From: Shewanella profunda
Lineage (GTDB): Bacteria > Pseudomonadota > Gammaproteobacteria > Enterobacterales > Shewanellaceae
DNA: 64,000 nt
Reading direction: 5' to 3'
Assembly: GCF_023283765.1 (NCBI RefSeq)
Contig: NZ_JAKILG010000001.1
Location: 1 to 64,000, forward strand
Positions 1-8,441 of this stretch are shown here, one piece after another. Numbering within the stretch: position 1 is the first letter of the stretch; every line of letters begins with the position of its first letter. The notes below the pieces were generated by a model. The model ran no database searches, was not told the DNA's origin, and saw only the letters and a list, made by a program, of their open reading frames with translations. Both the position numbers and the translations under genes were made by a program.

Positions 1-370
1 GTTTCGCTCGTGGCTTTTTTACGACGGATATCCCGTAGTCAGTGCTGAGTTTTTCGACAATGGCTTCGAAGAACGCGGCTTTCATGCGGGTATCCTCAAG
101 TTCTGCTTCGAGTGCTTTTATCTTTTGTTCAGGGGTCAGTGTGGTGGGCTCAGTCATTAAATGTCCTCGCATTGATGTAGATGGTGTCCCTTGGGACCAA
201 TCCAGTTTTCCATGCTTGCGTAGCCAAACTAACACGGTGGAGCAACCTTGAATACCGTACTTGTCTTGGGCCTGCTTATAGGTTAGCTCGCCTTTTTCCA
301 CTTGGTCGACAACGGCCAATTTAAAAGCGAGGGAATAATCACGTTGAGTTCGTTTAATTGTTGAAGTCAT
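1..370 (-). CDS. IS3-family transposase OrfA, partial
   Basis: The minus-strand reading frame starts ATG ACT TCA ACA ATT AAA CG and stays open to the window edge. The product begins MTSTIKRTQRDYSLAFKLAV and contains a helix-turn-helix (YKQAQDKYGIQGCSTVLVWL), then a charged helical region with a leucine-zipper-like heptad pattern (LTPEQKIKALEAELEDTRMK). This is the usual plan of the IS3 OrfA DNA-binding subunit, which is normally joined to OrfB by a -1 frameshift. The C-terminus is cut by the window edge, so intactness cannot be judged. Confidence 0.85.
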   Translation of the reverse strand, partial: MTSTIKRTQRDYSLAFKLAVVDQVEKGELTYKQAQDKYGIQGCSTVLVWLRKHGKLDWSQGTPSTSMRGHLMTEPTTLTPEQKIKALEAELEDTRMKAAFFEAIVEKLSTDYGISVVKKPRAK

Positions 371-422
371 TACACTCTCCAAAATGAGTTTGAAAAGTGT
401 CAACGCTATTTAGGACGGGTCA
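1..422 (-). mobile_element. IS3-family insertion sequence, one end
   Basis: The segment holds the start of a transposase OrfA read leftwards plus a short noncoding terminus. On the minus strand the end reads TGACCCGTCCTAAATAGCG, beginning with the TG expected for IS3-family ends, about 52 bases upstream of the OrfA start. The rest of the element, including the DDE transposase OrfB, lies outside the window to the left. The boundary at 422 is inferred from this terminal motif; no target duplication can be checked. Confidence 0.75.
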
Positions 423-550
423 ATCATTGGAATTAAGAGGCAAAGTGTGAGCTTTTTCTGCTTTTTATCAATTAGCTGCTAGAATTGCGCGTTGTTTTAT
501 TGCCGCAACAAATTGAGCAACATATACAAGCAAATACAAGGAAATAAGTA

Positions 551-1993
551 ATGCAAAGCTATCCAATCACTTGGCCAATGGCTCTCCTTACTGGCATGGT
601 TGCCGTGCAACTAGCGGGTTGTAGCGATCCTAAACCTATGGCTTTGGTCGCCACTAGCAATGAGTCATTAGTGCAGTTTGATAATGGAAAAGTGATTCAA
701 TTTAGGGAAAAACCGAGTCCGCAATACCGCCATATTCCCTGTGATTTACCCGCAATCGAATCCATTATTGCAAATAATATGGCTGTTGCAGCCATCACCA
801 AAAGTGGTGATGTGATCACTTGGGGAAACAGCTTTACTGGGGGAGATAGTCGTGAAGTGACTGCTCAACTTAAAGATGTGATCCAAATTGTGCCAGTTAA
901 GGATGGTTTTGCCGCGCTGCGTAAGAATGGCACTGTGGTGTATTGGGGTAATGCGGGTAAGCTTAGCCTCGACAAAATCCTACAAAAGCGTATGACAAAT
1001 ATCGTAAAACTCTATGCCAACAATAATGCGATTGCGGCGCTCGATGCTACAGGCAGGGTGTACACTTGGGGTTATGGGCCCGAAGGGGGCAATAGTATGC
1101 ATGTGCAAGAACAGCTTGTTGATGTAGTCGATATCTTTGCTGAAGGACGTAGTTTTACGGCACTTAAAAAAGACGGCAGTACTGTGATTTGGGGGCAAAT
1201 TGAAAGTTCAGCCAATATGAAAAAGCTGCTCCCGCAACTCATTGATGTAGTGAGTGTCGAGTATACCCAAGGTACCTATGCTGCCTTGAAAAAGGATGGC
1301 AGTGTCGTGACTTGGGGGCATAGTAGTGATGTTTATCCTATTCGCAGTGCGCTACTAGATGTGGCGAGTATCACGACCAATCGCTGTGCTTTTGCCATCT
1401 TAAGTCCAGCGGGTGAGGCGCACTTTTGGGGTAATGAAACTAACTGCGGTATCGATTGGCTCAAACAAAGGGGTATTCAAGGCGTGAGCAGTATTGTCAG
1501 CGTCGGTACAGGCTTCTTGTTACTGCGTGACAATGCCGTACCGCAAATCATAGTCGACGATACTGACTACGCTTATCTTTACGGTTTTCACTATGCCCAA
1601 GATATTCTCAACCAATATTGGCAAGAAGGGAGTCGTATTATCAGCGGACAAGCTTCATTTGTGTTTATTCGACCTGATGGTAAGGTCGTGCCAGTAGGCT
1701 ATAGAGCTAATCTAGAAAATGTCGAGAAGTTAATAGATCGTATTCCGAGATTAACTTGGTTAGGTGCAGTGGATGATGCTTATGTAGGGATCAGTGAAAA
1801 GGGTGAGTGGGTATCTTGGTCGATGAATACCGATATGTTCGCTAAATCTCCTGTAAAGGTTGCCGATTCACTCGTGATTAAACCCCTCGATTTTACGCCT
1901 GTTGCCCAATGTGAAACCTCGGAGCTGCGTCAAGCCATTTTGAGTAAGGAAAGACCAAAGCCCGAAGTGAAAATGTGGCTGTTTAGCGAATAG
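551..1993 (+). CDS. Lipoprotein with RCC1-like beta-propeller repeats
   Basis: This 480-residue protein starts with a lipoprotein signal (hydrophobic segment ending LAGC), so it is probably lipidated on Cys24 and faces the periplasm or outer surface. The body contains repeated units of the form G-x-V-x-x-WG, for example VITWGNS, VVYWGNA, VYTWGYG, TVIWGQ, VVTWGHS and HFWGNE. Spacing is about 45-50 residues, typical of RCC1/BLIP-II-like seven-bladed propellers. AGGAAATAAGTAATG gives a reasonable ribosome site. Propellers of this type bind proteins, but the ligand cannot be told from sequence. No operon partner is visible. Confidence 0.7.
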   Translation: MQSYPITWPMALLTGMVAVQLAGCSDPKPMALVATSNESLVQFDNGKVIQFREKPSPQYRHIPCDLPAIESIIANNMAVAAITKSGDVITWGNSFTGGDSREVTAQLKDVIQIVPVKDGFAALRKNGTVVYWGNAGKLSLDKILQKRMTNIVKLYANNNAIAALDATGRVYTWGYGPEGGNSMHVQEQLVDVVDIFAEGRSFTALKKDGSTVIWGQIESSANMKKLLPQLIDVVSVEYTQGTYAALKKDGSVVTWGHSSDVYPIRSALLDVASITTNRCAFAILSPAGEAHFWGNETNCGIDWLKQRGIQGVSSIVSVGTGFLLLRDNAVPQIIVDDTDYAYLYGFHYAQDILNQYWQEGSRIISGQASFVFIRPDGKVVPVGYRANLENVEKLIDRIPRLTWLGAVDDAYVGISEKGEWVSWSMNTDMFAKSPVKVADSLVIKPLDFTPVAQCETSELRQAILSKERPKPEVKMWLFSE

Positions 1994-2227
1994 TGTTTAC
2001 CTATTGCCGTCATGGCGAAGATAGAACGGGATGTTTCCCTGTTATTTACACCGTGATAGTGATTGTTTCTTTTAAATCTCTTTAAGATAGCCAACAGACG
2101 CTTACTTGAGTTTGATGGACTTTCATCCGTATAGACGTCTATAATGCTCGCGCTTAGTGTAAGTTGATAGGGTATAAAGAGATTAATGAAGTTTCTCTAG
2201 CCCTATGTATCAAATTTTTAGTCAACC

Positions 2228-2440
2228 TTCTGAGGTGCTTGCGTGCTCAGGCCGCGAGATAATCGGGAAGCCAGTGAAATTCTGGCACTGCCCCCGCAAC
2301 GGTAAAAGGTGAGAGACTGCCGCATTCCATTCGAAGTTCAAGATGGACTCGATAATAGAATGTGCAAAGGTGAGTCTCACGTTAATCCTTATTCTTAATG
2401 GATTAACATAGCTTAAGTCCGGAGACCGGCCCTAAAGGTG
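2228..2440 (+). promoter_or_regulatory. Cobalamin (AdoCbl) riboswitch
   Basis: The leader has the hallmark blocks of the B12 riboswitch in order: GAGGTGCTTGCGTGCTC near 2230, GGGAAGCCAGTG with the CCCCCGCAACGGTAA core near 2265-2305, a long variable arm, and the B12 box AGTCCGGAGACCGGCC at 2416-2431. Directly after it, TTTTGAGAT (2442-2450) can pair with ATCTCAAAA (2463-2471), a plausible expression platform. It lies about 120 bases upstream of the TonB receptor gene, so B12 should repress that gene. Confidence 0.93.
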
Positions 2441-2557
2441 TTTTTGAGATTTCGGTGGGCAGATCTCAAAATACGATAGTCACTGTCAGTATTTATGACT
2501 GAATGAACGGTATCGTGGCGTCTATGCTCCGTTTTCCTTGCAGGAGTTAAAGGTAAA

Positions 2558-4519
2558 ATGGCAACAAATCCAACAAAAATCGCGCTGCTGATCGGCAGCC
2601 TTTGCAGTTTTTCATTTATCGCGCCAGCTATGGCAGCCGATGATACCAGCACAGCTAAAATCGACGAACATCTGGTCGTGATTGGCCGCACTGATAATAC
2701 GCCACTCAATATTGCTGCCAATGTGAATGTGATTGACGCTGCTGCGATTGAAATGAGCGGCGCAACGAGCTTGACCGAAGTATTGCGGGGTCGCAGCGGT
2801 ATTCAAATTTCCGATAATAATATCGGTACTAGCTTTGCTATGCGTGGGTTTAGTGCCAGCACTGCCGTTAACAACACGCTGATTTTGCTCGATGGCCGTC
2901 GGCTTAACAATATCGATATCGCCGCCCCGAGTCTCAATGCCATTCCCCTTAACCTCGTTGAGCGCATTGAAATTTTGTCCGGTAGTGCGGGTGTGCTCTA
3001 TGGCGATCAAGCCGTAGGTGGTGTGATTAACATTGTTACTAAGTCCCCTGAAAATACTGGCGGTAGCGTGCAGTTATCGGGCGGTAGTTTTAACACCTAT
3101 GAAGGTCGCGGTGATTTGTCCGGCGCGATTAATAAGGAGTGGCGTTACTTTTTTACCGGTAGTTACAACCAAGGCGATAATTATCGCCAGCATAATGCCA
3201 ATGAAACCGGCTCCATTTTAGGGCGTATTCAGTATAAAACCGCCACTGACGCTTTCTTCGTTGAAACCAGCTATTACGATGATGACCGTGAAAATCCGGG
3301 TTCACTCACGAAAGAGCAATTTAAACAAAATCCACGTCAGTCAGTAAACTCTCAAGAATATGTCCATGAGATGACCACGGCGGCACGTACGGGGTATCAG
3401 CATCAACTTAACCAAAACTGGGCGCTCGCAGCGGATGTAGACTACAGCGATACTTTAGTCTCTTCATTAAACTGGGGCTCGAACAGCCAGAATACGCGTT
3501 CGTTGTTGATGTTTAGCCCTAAAGCACTAGCCAATTACAGGATGCGTCAGGGTGAGCTGAATTTAGTGACAGGCTTAGATATTAGCCGAGGTAAGGCCGA
3601 TTTTGATTCTATGCAACGCAATAATGTGCAGGAAATGCAAAGTGTCTATGTGCAGGCCACTGTGCCATTAAGCCATACCTTAAGCTATGTTGCTGGTGGC
3701 CGTTATGCGCGGGTAACCGATGATTTAGTTGATGGCAATGTTTATTCTCAAGGTATTGATTTAGATGAAGATGCTACAGCATTTGAATTAGGTTTAAATT
3801 ACCGCCCAAGTGTCGAGCACAGGTTATATCTGCGTGGGGAAGATAACTTCCGTTTCGCCAAAGTTGACGAGCAGGCCTATACCTCGCCGGGCGTACTTGG
3901 CTTAAAACCCCAAACTGGCCGCTCCTATGAAGCGGGTTGGGATTGGGTGCTGACCGACCAAACTTTGCGAGTGAGTCTATATCGTCTCGATTTAGAAGAT
4001 GAAATTGTGTATGACTCAAGTGCCACTAAACCCATTGGTGGTGTTTTTAGCGGTGCAAACGTCAATGCCGACGCTTCACGCCGTTACGGCACCAGTGCCG
4101 ATTGGGATTGGCAAATCACTAAAGCCTTGCAATTAGGGCTTGAATATAACTATATCGATGCTGAATTTACCGATGGATTGAATGATGGTAAAGAGTTGTC
4201 TTGGGTGGCTAAACACTCGGGGCGCGGTTATGTCAGTATGGATTTTGCCGATAGTTTCCAAGTCTTTGCCGAGGCGATTTATACGGGTAATCGCTTTATT
4301 GAAGGTGATAATGGTAATGAAGGAGATAAGCTGGCGAGCTATGTGCTCGGTAATTTAGCCTTGAACTACAACCGTGACGCTTGGCTTGCTAGCCTACGTA
4401 TCGATAACCTGTTTGATAAAGACTATGTTAGTGCTGGTTACTATGTTGATGGAGTGTATGATGGCTACTACTCCGGCCGAGGTCGTGATATACGCTTAAC
4501 CTTGGGTTACCGCTTCTAA
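2558..4519 (+). CDS. TonB-dependent receptor, BtuB-like, riboswitch-controlled
   Basis: The 653-residue product has a signal peptide ending AMA, a TonB-box-like segment (EHLVVIG) and a plug domain (VLRGRSGIQI, then GVLYGDQAVGGVINIVTK). A long beta barrel follows, ending in aromatic LTLGYRF as expected for outer-membrane insertion by Bam. The cobalamin riboswitch upstream strongly suggests uptake of B12 or a related corrinoid using TonB energy. It is somewhat longer than E. coli BtuB (about 614 residues), so I call it BtuB-like. No btuCDF transport genes are adjacent. A terminator follows at once, so the gene is probably monocistronic. Confidence 0.88.
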   Translation: MATNPTKIALLIGSLCSFSFIAPAMAADDTSTAKIDEHLVVIGRTDNTPLNIAANVNVIDAAAIEMSGATSLTEVLRGRSGIQISDNNIGTSFAMRGFSASTAVNNTLILLDGRRLNNIDIAAPSLNAIPLNLVERIEILSGSAGVLYGDQAVGGVINIVTKSPENTGGSVQLSGGSFNTYEGRGDLSGAINKEWRYFFTGSYNQGDNYRQHNANETGSILGRIQYKTATDAFFVETSYYDDDRENPGSLTKEQFKQNPRQSVNSQEYVHEMTTAARTGYQHQLNQNWALAADVDYSDTLVSSLNWGSNSQNTRSLLMFSPKALANYRMRQGELNLVTGLDISRGKADFDSMQRNNVQEMQSVYVQATVPLSHTLSYVAGGRYARVTDDLVDGNVYSQGIDLDEDATAFELGLNYRPSVEHRLYLRGEDNFRFAKVDEQAYTSPGVLGLKPQTGRSYEAGWDWVLTDQTLRVSLYRLDLEDEIVYDSSATKPIGGVFSGANVNADASRRYGTSADWDWQITKALQLGLEYNYIDAEFTDGLNDGKELSWVAKHSGRGYVSMDFADSFQVFAEAIYTGNRFIEGDNGNEGDKLASYVLGNLALNYNRDAWLASLRIDNLFDKDYVSAGYYVDGVYDGYYSGRGRDIRLTLGYRF

Positions 4520-4537
4520 TTGCTTGCCAAAAAACTT

Positions 4538-4572
4538 AGCCGCCTTTAAATAAATTTAAAGGCGGCTTTTTA
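4538..4572 (+). terminator. Rho-independent terminator after the TonB receptor
   Basis: AGCCGCCTTTAAAT and ATTTAAAGGCGGCT form a near-perfect hairpin followed by a run of T. It ends the receptor transcript 19 bases after the stop codon. Confidence 0.9.
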
Positions 4573-4740
4573 TTTTTACGTTAAACTATTTGTTTAGATA
4601 TTTAGTGTGCTTGATATAGCATCAGATCTGTATAATAATTATCTGTTCTAGCCGAGGATTTTAATGCTCATCTCTTTAGACTAGAATATATAAGTAAATA
4701 TTACAGTTATGGGACTCACTAAAATAATGAACTGTCTCTA

Positions 4741-4806
4741 TTGACATCCATGAAATTACCAGAACGAACAACATTTAATCTTGAAATGTCAACACGCTCT
4801 GGTAAT
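4741..4806. other. Interleaved inverted repeats (possible pseudoknot)
   Basis: Two inverted repeats are interleaved rather than nested. TTGACAT at 4741 pairs with ATGTCAA at 4786, and ATTACCAGA at 4755 pairs with TCTGGTAAT at 4798. The order A-B-A'-B' is that of an H-type pseudoknot. It lies just past the 3' end of the leftward gene at 4828-5823, so it would fall in that transcript's 3' region. Function is unknown. Confidence 0.4.
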
Positions 4807-4827
4807 CGAATTATTAATTATTATCTA

Positions 4828-5823
4828 TCATTTAAGCGCTGATTGATTATCTGTATCATCAAATAGATAGTTAAAAACAAGATTAGCGTCTAATGTTTCG
4901 ATTGTTTCTATCGTAGATTTTTTCATTGTTTTATAGAATGCGACGATACCATGTTTACCTAGGGTGACTTCAGAATTGATTTTCTTGCCAGTGCCCACCT
5001 TAGCTCCATCAACATACCAGTCAGCATCAACGTTGCTAGTGAGTGTTACGACTGTAGACTTCAGACCTAGTTTGTCATTGAGCATAGACTCGATTTTATT
5101 GTTATATGACGGTTTAAAAGTCATATTAACTTTATAGTGCAGCTCACCATTCATATTCATGCTGGCATCAATAACTTTATATGACAGAAGAACGCTTTTA
5201 TCACTAAGAAAGGGATCTGAGTTGACAGTGTTTTTAACTGTATACTTTTCAGTGTCTTTTAAACAATCATTTATAGATTGAAATTTAGAACATGTCATTG
5301 AACTTTCTAAATCGATGGATTTAATATTCTCAGCACTTGATAATTCAGTTATGATTCGATTTACAATTTTCTTTTTTAACGAAGACAGTTGTTCGATTTT
5401 CTGGATGCGTTTGCTGTTGATAATATCGTACTGTTTTAATATGTCCTGATAGTTTTCTTTATTTCTAACTTCATCACTTACAGATTTCTTTTCAAGTGAA
5501 TCAATATTTTTAACTAAGGTTTCAATTTCTTTAAAATAGTTGTTAGCGTTATTTTCTTTTAAGATTTCATTAGGTAGTGCCAATATAGCTTTGTTGTAGT
5601 TCTCTTTCTCATTCTTGATATTTGTAAGTAATAAATCATAATCATATTCATTTCGCTGATGCTCTGATAATCGATTATTTACCGATATTAACAAATTATC
5701 AATATCAAATTCTTGTTTGATCTCATCTGCAGCTTGGTTTTCGGTTGTTGTTATCAATTCTATGGCGAACGAGTTACTTACAAAAAAGCACAAAAAAGCA
5801 ATTGTAAAGTTACTGTATCTCAT
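4828..5823 (-). CDS. Exported coiled-coil protein with C-terminal PEGA-like domain
   Basis: The chosen ATG at 5823 follows AACGGAGAGAAAG and opens a clear signal peptide (MRYSNFTIAFLCFFVSNSFA). A longer frame back to a TTG at 5856 has no ribosome site and would bury the signal. The 331-residue product has a long charged helical part with coiled-coil character, two cysteines near its middle (SMTCSKFQSINDCL), and a C-terminal stretch (VDADWYVDGAKVGTGKK then LGKHGIVAFY) that resembles a PEGA beta-sandwich. The gene is much richer in A+T than its neighbours, which suggests horizontal acquisition. I do not recognise the exact family. Confidence 0.6.
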   Translation of the reverse strand: MRYSNFTIAFLCFFVSNSFAIELITTTENQAADEIKQEFDIDNLLISVNNRLSEHQRNEYDYDLLLTNIKNEKENYNKAILALPNEILKENNANNYFKEIETLVKNIDSLEKKSVSDEVRNKENYQDILKQYDIINSKRIQKIEQLSSLKKKIVNRIITELSSAENIKSIDLESSMTCSKFQSINDCLKDTEKYTVKNTVNSDPFLSDKSVLLSYKVIDASMNMNGELHYKVNMTFKPSYNNKIESMLNDKLGLKSTVVTLTSNVDADWYVDGAKVGTGKKINSEVTLGKHGIVAFYKTMKKSTIETIETLDANLVFNYLFDDTDNQSALK

Positions 5824-6509
5824 CTTTCTCTCCGTTAATTTATCTGAAACAGTCAAAACGCTTACTATTTCTGAGCTTTGAGCAAAAAACTATATTCTAC
5901 GTATAATACTTAAGTTGATTTTTCTTTTCAAATGGATTGTTTTTGTTGATTTTAGTCACACTTGCTCAATTTTTCATATAACTTTAGCGTGTAATTGTGA
6001 TCTTTTGGGTGTTTTAAACTTGTTTTATTTGATTGTCATATAATATCAATTTAAATGTCAGTCATTTTTAAAGAATTAACATATGTATTTCAGTTGGTTA
6101 TGTGATATTTCTTGATGTTTTTTAAAGTTTGATTATCAAGGTAGCGTTTAGTTTAGCCGCTTATTTTTTATCAGCTTTGGAGTTGTAGTCATAGCTGTAT
6201 TTATGTGCAATTCTAGAGGATATCTGCTGTCGGTTAAGTATGGTCGAGTAGGTATTATTGTGAAAATGGTGAGGTGTTATCTAACTTAAGTATTTGCTAA
6301 TTTTACAGCATTAATGATAAAAAATGTTTTAAAACATGGCATTAAGAAGTGTTTTAGTGTTTTATCATTCGTGTTATCTATACAGTATTAATTTATAGTT
6401 ATCTTCATTACACTATCTACGACTAAGTGCTGAAATTCTTTGAATGTTGGGTATGATATGGGCCGTAATCGAATCATCTTATTGTTAATAAACAGGTGAA
6501 AAGTGTCTT
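5824..6509. other. AT-rich intergenic region without a recognised gene
   Basis: About 690 bases of very A+T-rich sequence separate the leftward PEGA-like gene from the rightward HDOD gene. It must hold both promoters. I see no RNA gene, no convincing short reading frame with a ribosome site, and no clear repeat. Confidence 0.5.
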
Positions 6510-7238
6510 ATGACTGATCTTGAGCAACAAGTTTTTACTCAAGTTAGGGCGATCATAGCAAATGAAGAGCAGGTGATTGGCCGAAGAGGGATTTTAATTC
6601 CCCTTAAAAAAGCGATCCTTGCCGAAGGCGATATTCGTAATGTGATCGATATTATTTCGAGTGATCCTGCATTGGCGGCACATATGCTAATGCGTAGTCA
6701 TTCTGCGCAGGCGGCTGTGGTGGCAAATCACAAATCTCGCTCATTGAAAGAAGCGTTGATCCGTTTAGGCCAAGTCAATATTTACCGTTATGCCTTTACT
6801 TTCTATCTTAAAGAACGCCTCGATGAGCTGCCGCAGCCCTATAAAAAGCTAGTGCAAGGTTATTGGAAATTAACAGAAAGTATTGCGATTGATGCGGTAG
6901 ACAGTTTGGTGGATATGGACGCCGTTGAGATTGATCCCGATGAAGTGCAAACCTTAGCGCTCTTTAGTGTCTTCGGCCAAATTATTACGCTCACCGCCTT
7001 TGCTTATCTTAATGCCAGTGCTGAGCAATTTTTCCATCTCAGTGTGATTAAGTCATTGATTGATAAACAGCAGCAAACCTTAACCATAGAAGCGTTCGAG
7101 GCGTTAGATCTCGATCAAGATCTGCGCCAAGAGTTTATGATTGCCCACAATCTGCGCCAGACCCGTAACCCAAATTCCCCAGGGTTAATCCTGCGCCGTG
7201 TCTTGTCTATGCGTGGATTATTGATGAATCCGCTATAA
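6510..7238 (+). CDS. HDOD-domain protein
   Basis: This 242-residue soluble protein contains an HDOD output domain. An N-terminal helix is followed by VIDIISSDPALAAHMLMRSH, LKEALIRLGQVNIYRYAFTF and a helical remainder, matching the usual pattern (selection of a past-state domain, then a conserved LGxxxIxR-like turn). HDOD proteins are enzymatically inactive relatives of HD phosphohydrolases and act in signalling with c-di-GMP or two-component systems. At 242 residues it is a stand-alone HDOD with no visible EAL, GGDEF or receiver domain. A terminator follows at 7299. Confidence 0.75.
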   Translation: MTDLEQQVFTQVRAIIANEEQVIGRRGILIPLKKAILAEGDIRNVIDIISSDPALAAHMLMRSHSAQAAVVANHKSRSLKEALIRLGQVNIYRYAFTFYLKERLDELPQPYKKLVQGYWKLTESIAIDAVDSLVDMDAVEIDPDEVQTLALFSVFGQIITLTAFAYLNASAEQFFHLSVIKSLIDKQQQTLTIEAFEALDLDQDLRQEFMIAHNLRQTRNPNSPGLILRRVLSMRGLLMNPL

Positions 7239-7298
7239 CGGCTGGATTCAATAAAGGGTCGCTTGATTCGATTAGTGATGGCTCAATTTAAAGTAAAC

Positions 7299-7320
7299 AG
7301 CCTGCATGCAGGCTTTTTTG
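7299..7320. terminator. Rho-independent terminator between HDOD gene and metR
   Basis: AGCCTGCATGCAGGCTTTTTTG is a perfect 14-base palindrome followed by T. It lies between two convergent genes and terminates the rightward one; the leftward direction has only a weak T run. Confidence 0.85.
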
Positions 7321-7334
7321 ATCACTTTTTAGGC

Positions 7335-8240
7335 TTAATTCGTCTTCTGCTGGCGGGATAAACCTTCACTCGCCACCAGTTGTAACCAATTCTGGATCAA
7401 TGCAGAGTTAGCACTGTGGCGGCGATAGGCACCAAATAGCGGTCGTTTTAAGCCTTCTTGGCCGAGTTTTACCGTGGCGAGACTCAGTCCATGTCCTTCA
7501 TTGATCGACCAACTTGGAAGTGCGGTTATGCCGTCTTTACAGGCGATGCGCTGCAATAACATCATGGTTAAATCACAGGTTTTTTGCTCGCCCGCCTCTA
7601 TGCCCGCAGGCTCTAAAAAGTGGCGATAAATATCTAAACGCGCTAACGGCACGGGATAACTGATAATTGGCAAGTGAGCCAATTGCTTAGGGGTGACATA
7701 GGCCGCTTTTGCTAAGGGATGATCTTTTGCAACCACTAACTTCACTTCAAAATCAAACAAATGCTGATAGGCGAGTGAATGCCCAGGCACAGGATCTGAG
7801 GTTAATACGATATCCAGTTCACCCATTTCTAAGGCATTGAGTGAATCGAACAGGTGACGGCTCGACAGATCTAACTCAGCTCTGGGGTGATCTTGTCTAA
7901 ATTGCTCCATCACAGGCATTAACCAGCGAAAACAGCTATGGCACTCAATGCCGACTCGCAACTGATTGGTTTCGGTTTCCAGCCCATTCTTCAAATCTGT
8001 CTCGGTTTCTAACACCTTAGGCAAAATTTCTTCGGCCAGATGCAGCAGGCGTGCACCTTCTTGGGTGAATGACAGCGGTTTACTCTTACGCACAAAAATG
8101 GGTGAGTTAATTCTTTGCTCCAACTCCTTAATTTGATGGGAGAGGGCAGATTGAGTGACAAAACGTTTTTTGGCTGCGCCCGCTAAGCTGCCACTTTCCT
8201 TCAGGGCCATTAAGGTTCGCAGGTGTCTTAGTTCGATCAT
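7335..8240 (-). CDS. metR: LysR-family activator of methionine genes, MetR
   Basis: The product is a 301-residue LysR-type regulator with an N-terminal winged helix-turn-helix (GSLAGAAKKRFVTQSALSHQ) and a periplasmic-binding-like effector domain. Conserved MetR features are visible, including RVGIECHSCFRWLMPVMEQF, ELDIVLTSDPVPG and YPVPLARLDIYRHFL, close to E. coli MetR. I chose the ATG at 8240, which has GGAG five bases upstream, over the GTG six bases earlier. It is divergent from metE. MetR uses homocysteine as co-effector and activates metE; the gene order and the sites between the two fit this. Confidence 0.95.
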   Translation of the reverse strand: MIELRHLRTLMALKESGSLAGAAKKRFVTQSALSHQIKELEQRINSPIFVRKSKPLSFTQEGARLLHLAEEILPKVLETETDLKNGLETETNQLRVGIECHSCFRWLMPVMEQFRQDHPRAELDLSSRHLFDSLNALEMGELDIVLTSDPVPGHSLAYQHLFDFEVKLVVAKDHPLAKAAYVTPKQLAHLPIISYPVPLARLDIYRHFLEPAGIEAGEQKTCDLTMMLLQRIACKDGITALPSWSINEGHGLSLATVKLGQEGLKRPLFGAYRRHSANSALIQNWLQLVASEGLSRQQKTN

Positions 8241-8252
8241 GTTCACTCCAAG

Positions 8253-8287
8253 TGAATTTCGCTCATGTTGTGCTTGAAATCAATTCT
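8253..8287. promoter_or_regulatory. Candidate MetR binding sites
   Basis: Two close matches to the MetR consensus TGAA-N5-TTCA sit in the metR-metE gap: TGAATTTCGCTCA (8253-8265) and TGAAATCAATTCT (8275-8287), each with one mismatch. A perfect palindrome, TTCACTCCAAGTGAA, at 8242-8256 overlaps the first site and the metR ribosome site. Confidence 0.5.
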
Positions 8288-8321
8288 GTTGCTGGGATAG
8301 AGACTAACACAATAAACTTCT

Positions 8322-8337
8322 AGACGTCCAGACGCCC
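8322..8337. promoter_or_regulatory. MetJ operator, two tandem met boxes
   Basis: AGACGTCC followed directly by AGACGCCC gives two adjacent 8-base met boxes (consensus AGACGTCT), with 7 and 6 matches. Tandem boxes with an 8-base period are what MetJ dimers need for cooperative binding with S-adenosylmethionine. The site lies about 105 bases upstream of the metE start. Confidence 0.8.
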
Positions 8338-8441
8338 ATTGTTATTTATCAAGGCTGAAGTGCTGAAAAGTGCCAAGAGAAAACAAATTTTGTGGGTGCA
8401 AGTGCCGAATATGGCTTCTCTCAAATAAAGGAAGATAGAGT

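Noticed and set aside
2413..2721. Leftward reading frame over the riboswitch and receptor start
   Set aside because: It lies on the opposite strand of a well-supported riboswitch and signal peptide and has no ribosome site or family resemblance.
5824..5856. TTG start 11 codons upstream for the PEGA-like protein
   Set aside because: It lacks a ribosome site and would place a charged stretch before the signal peptide; GGAG precedes the ATG at 5823.
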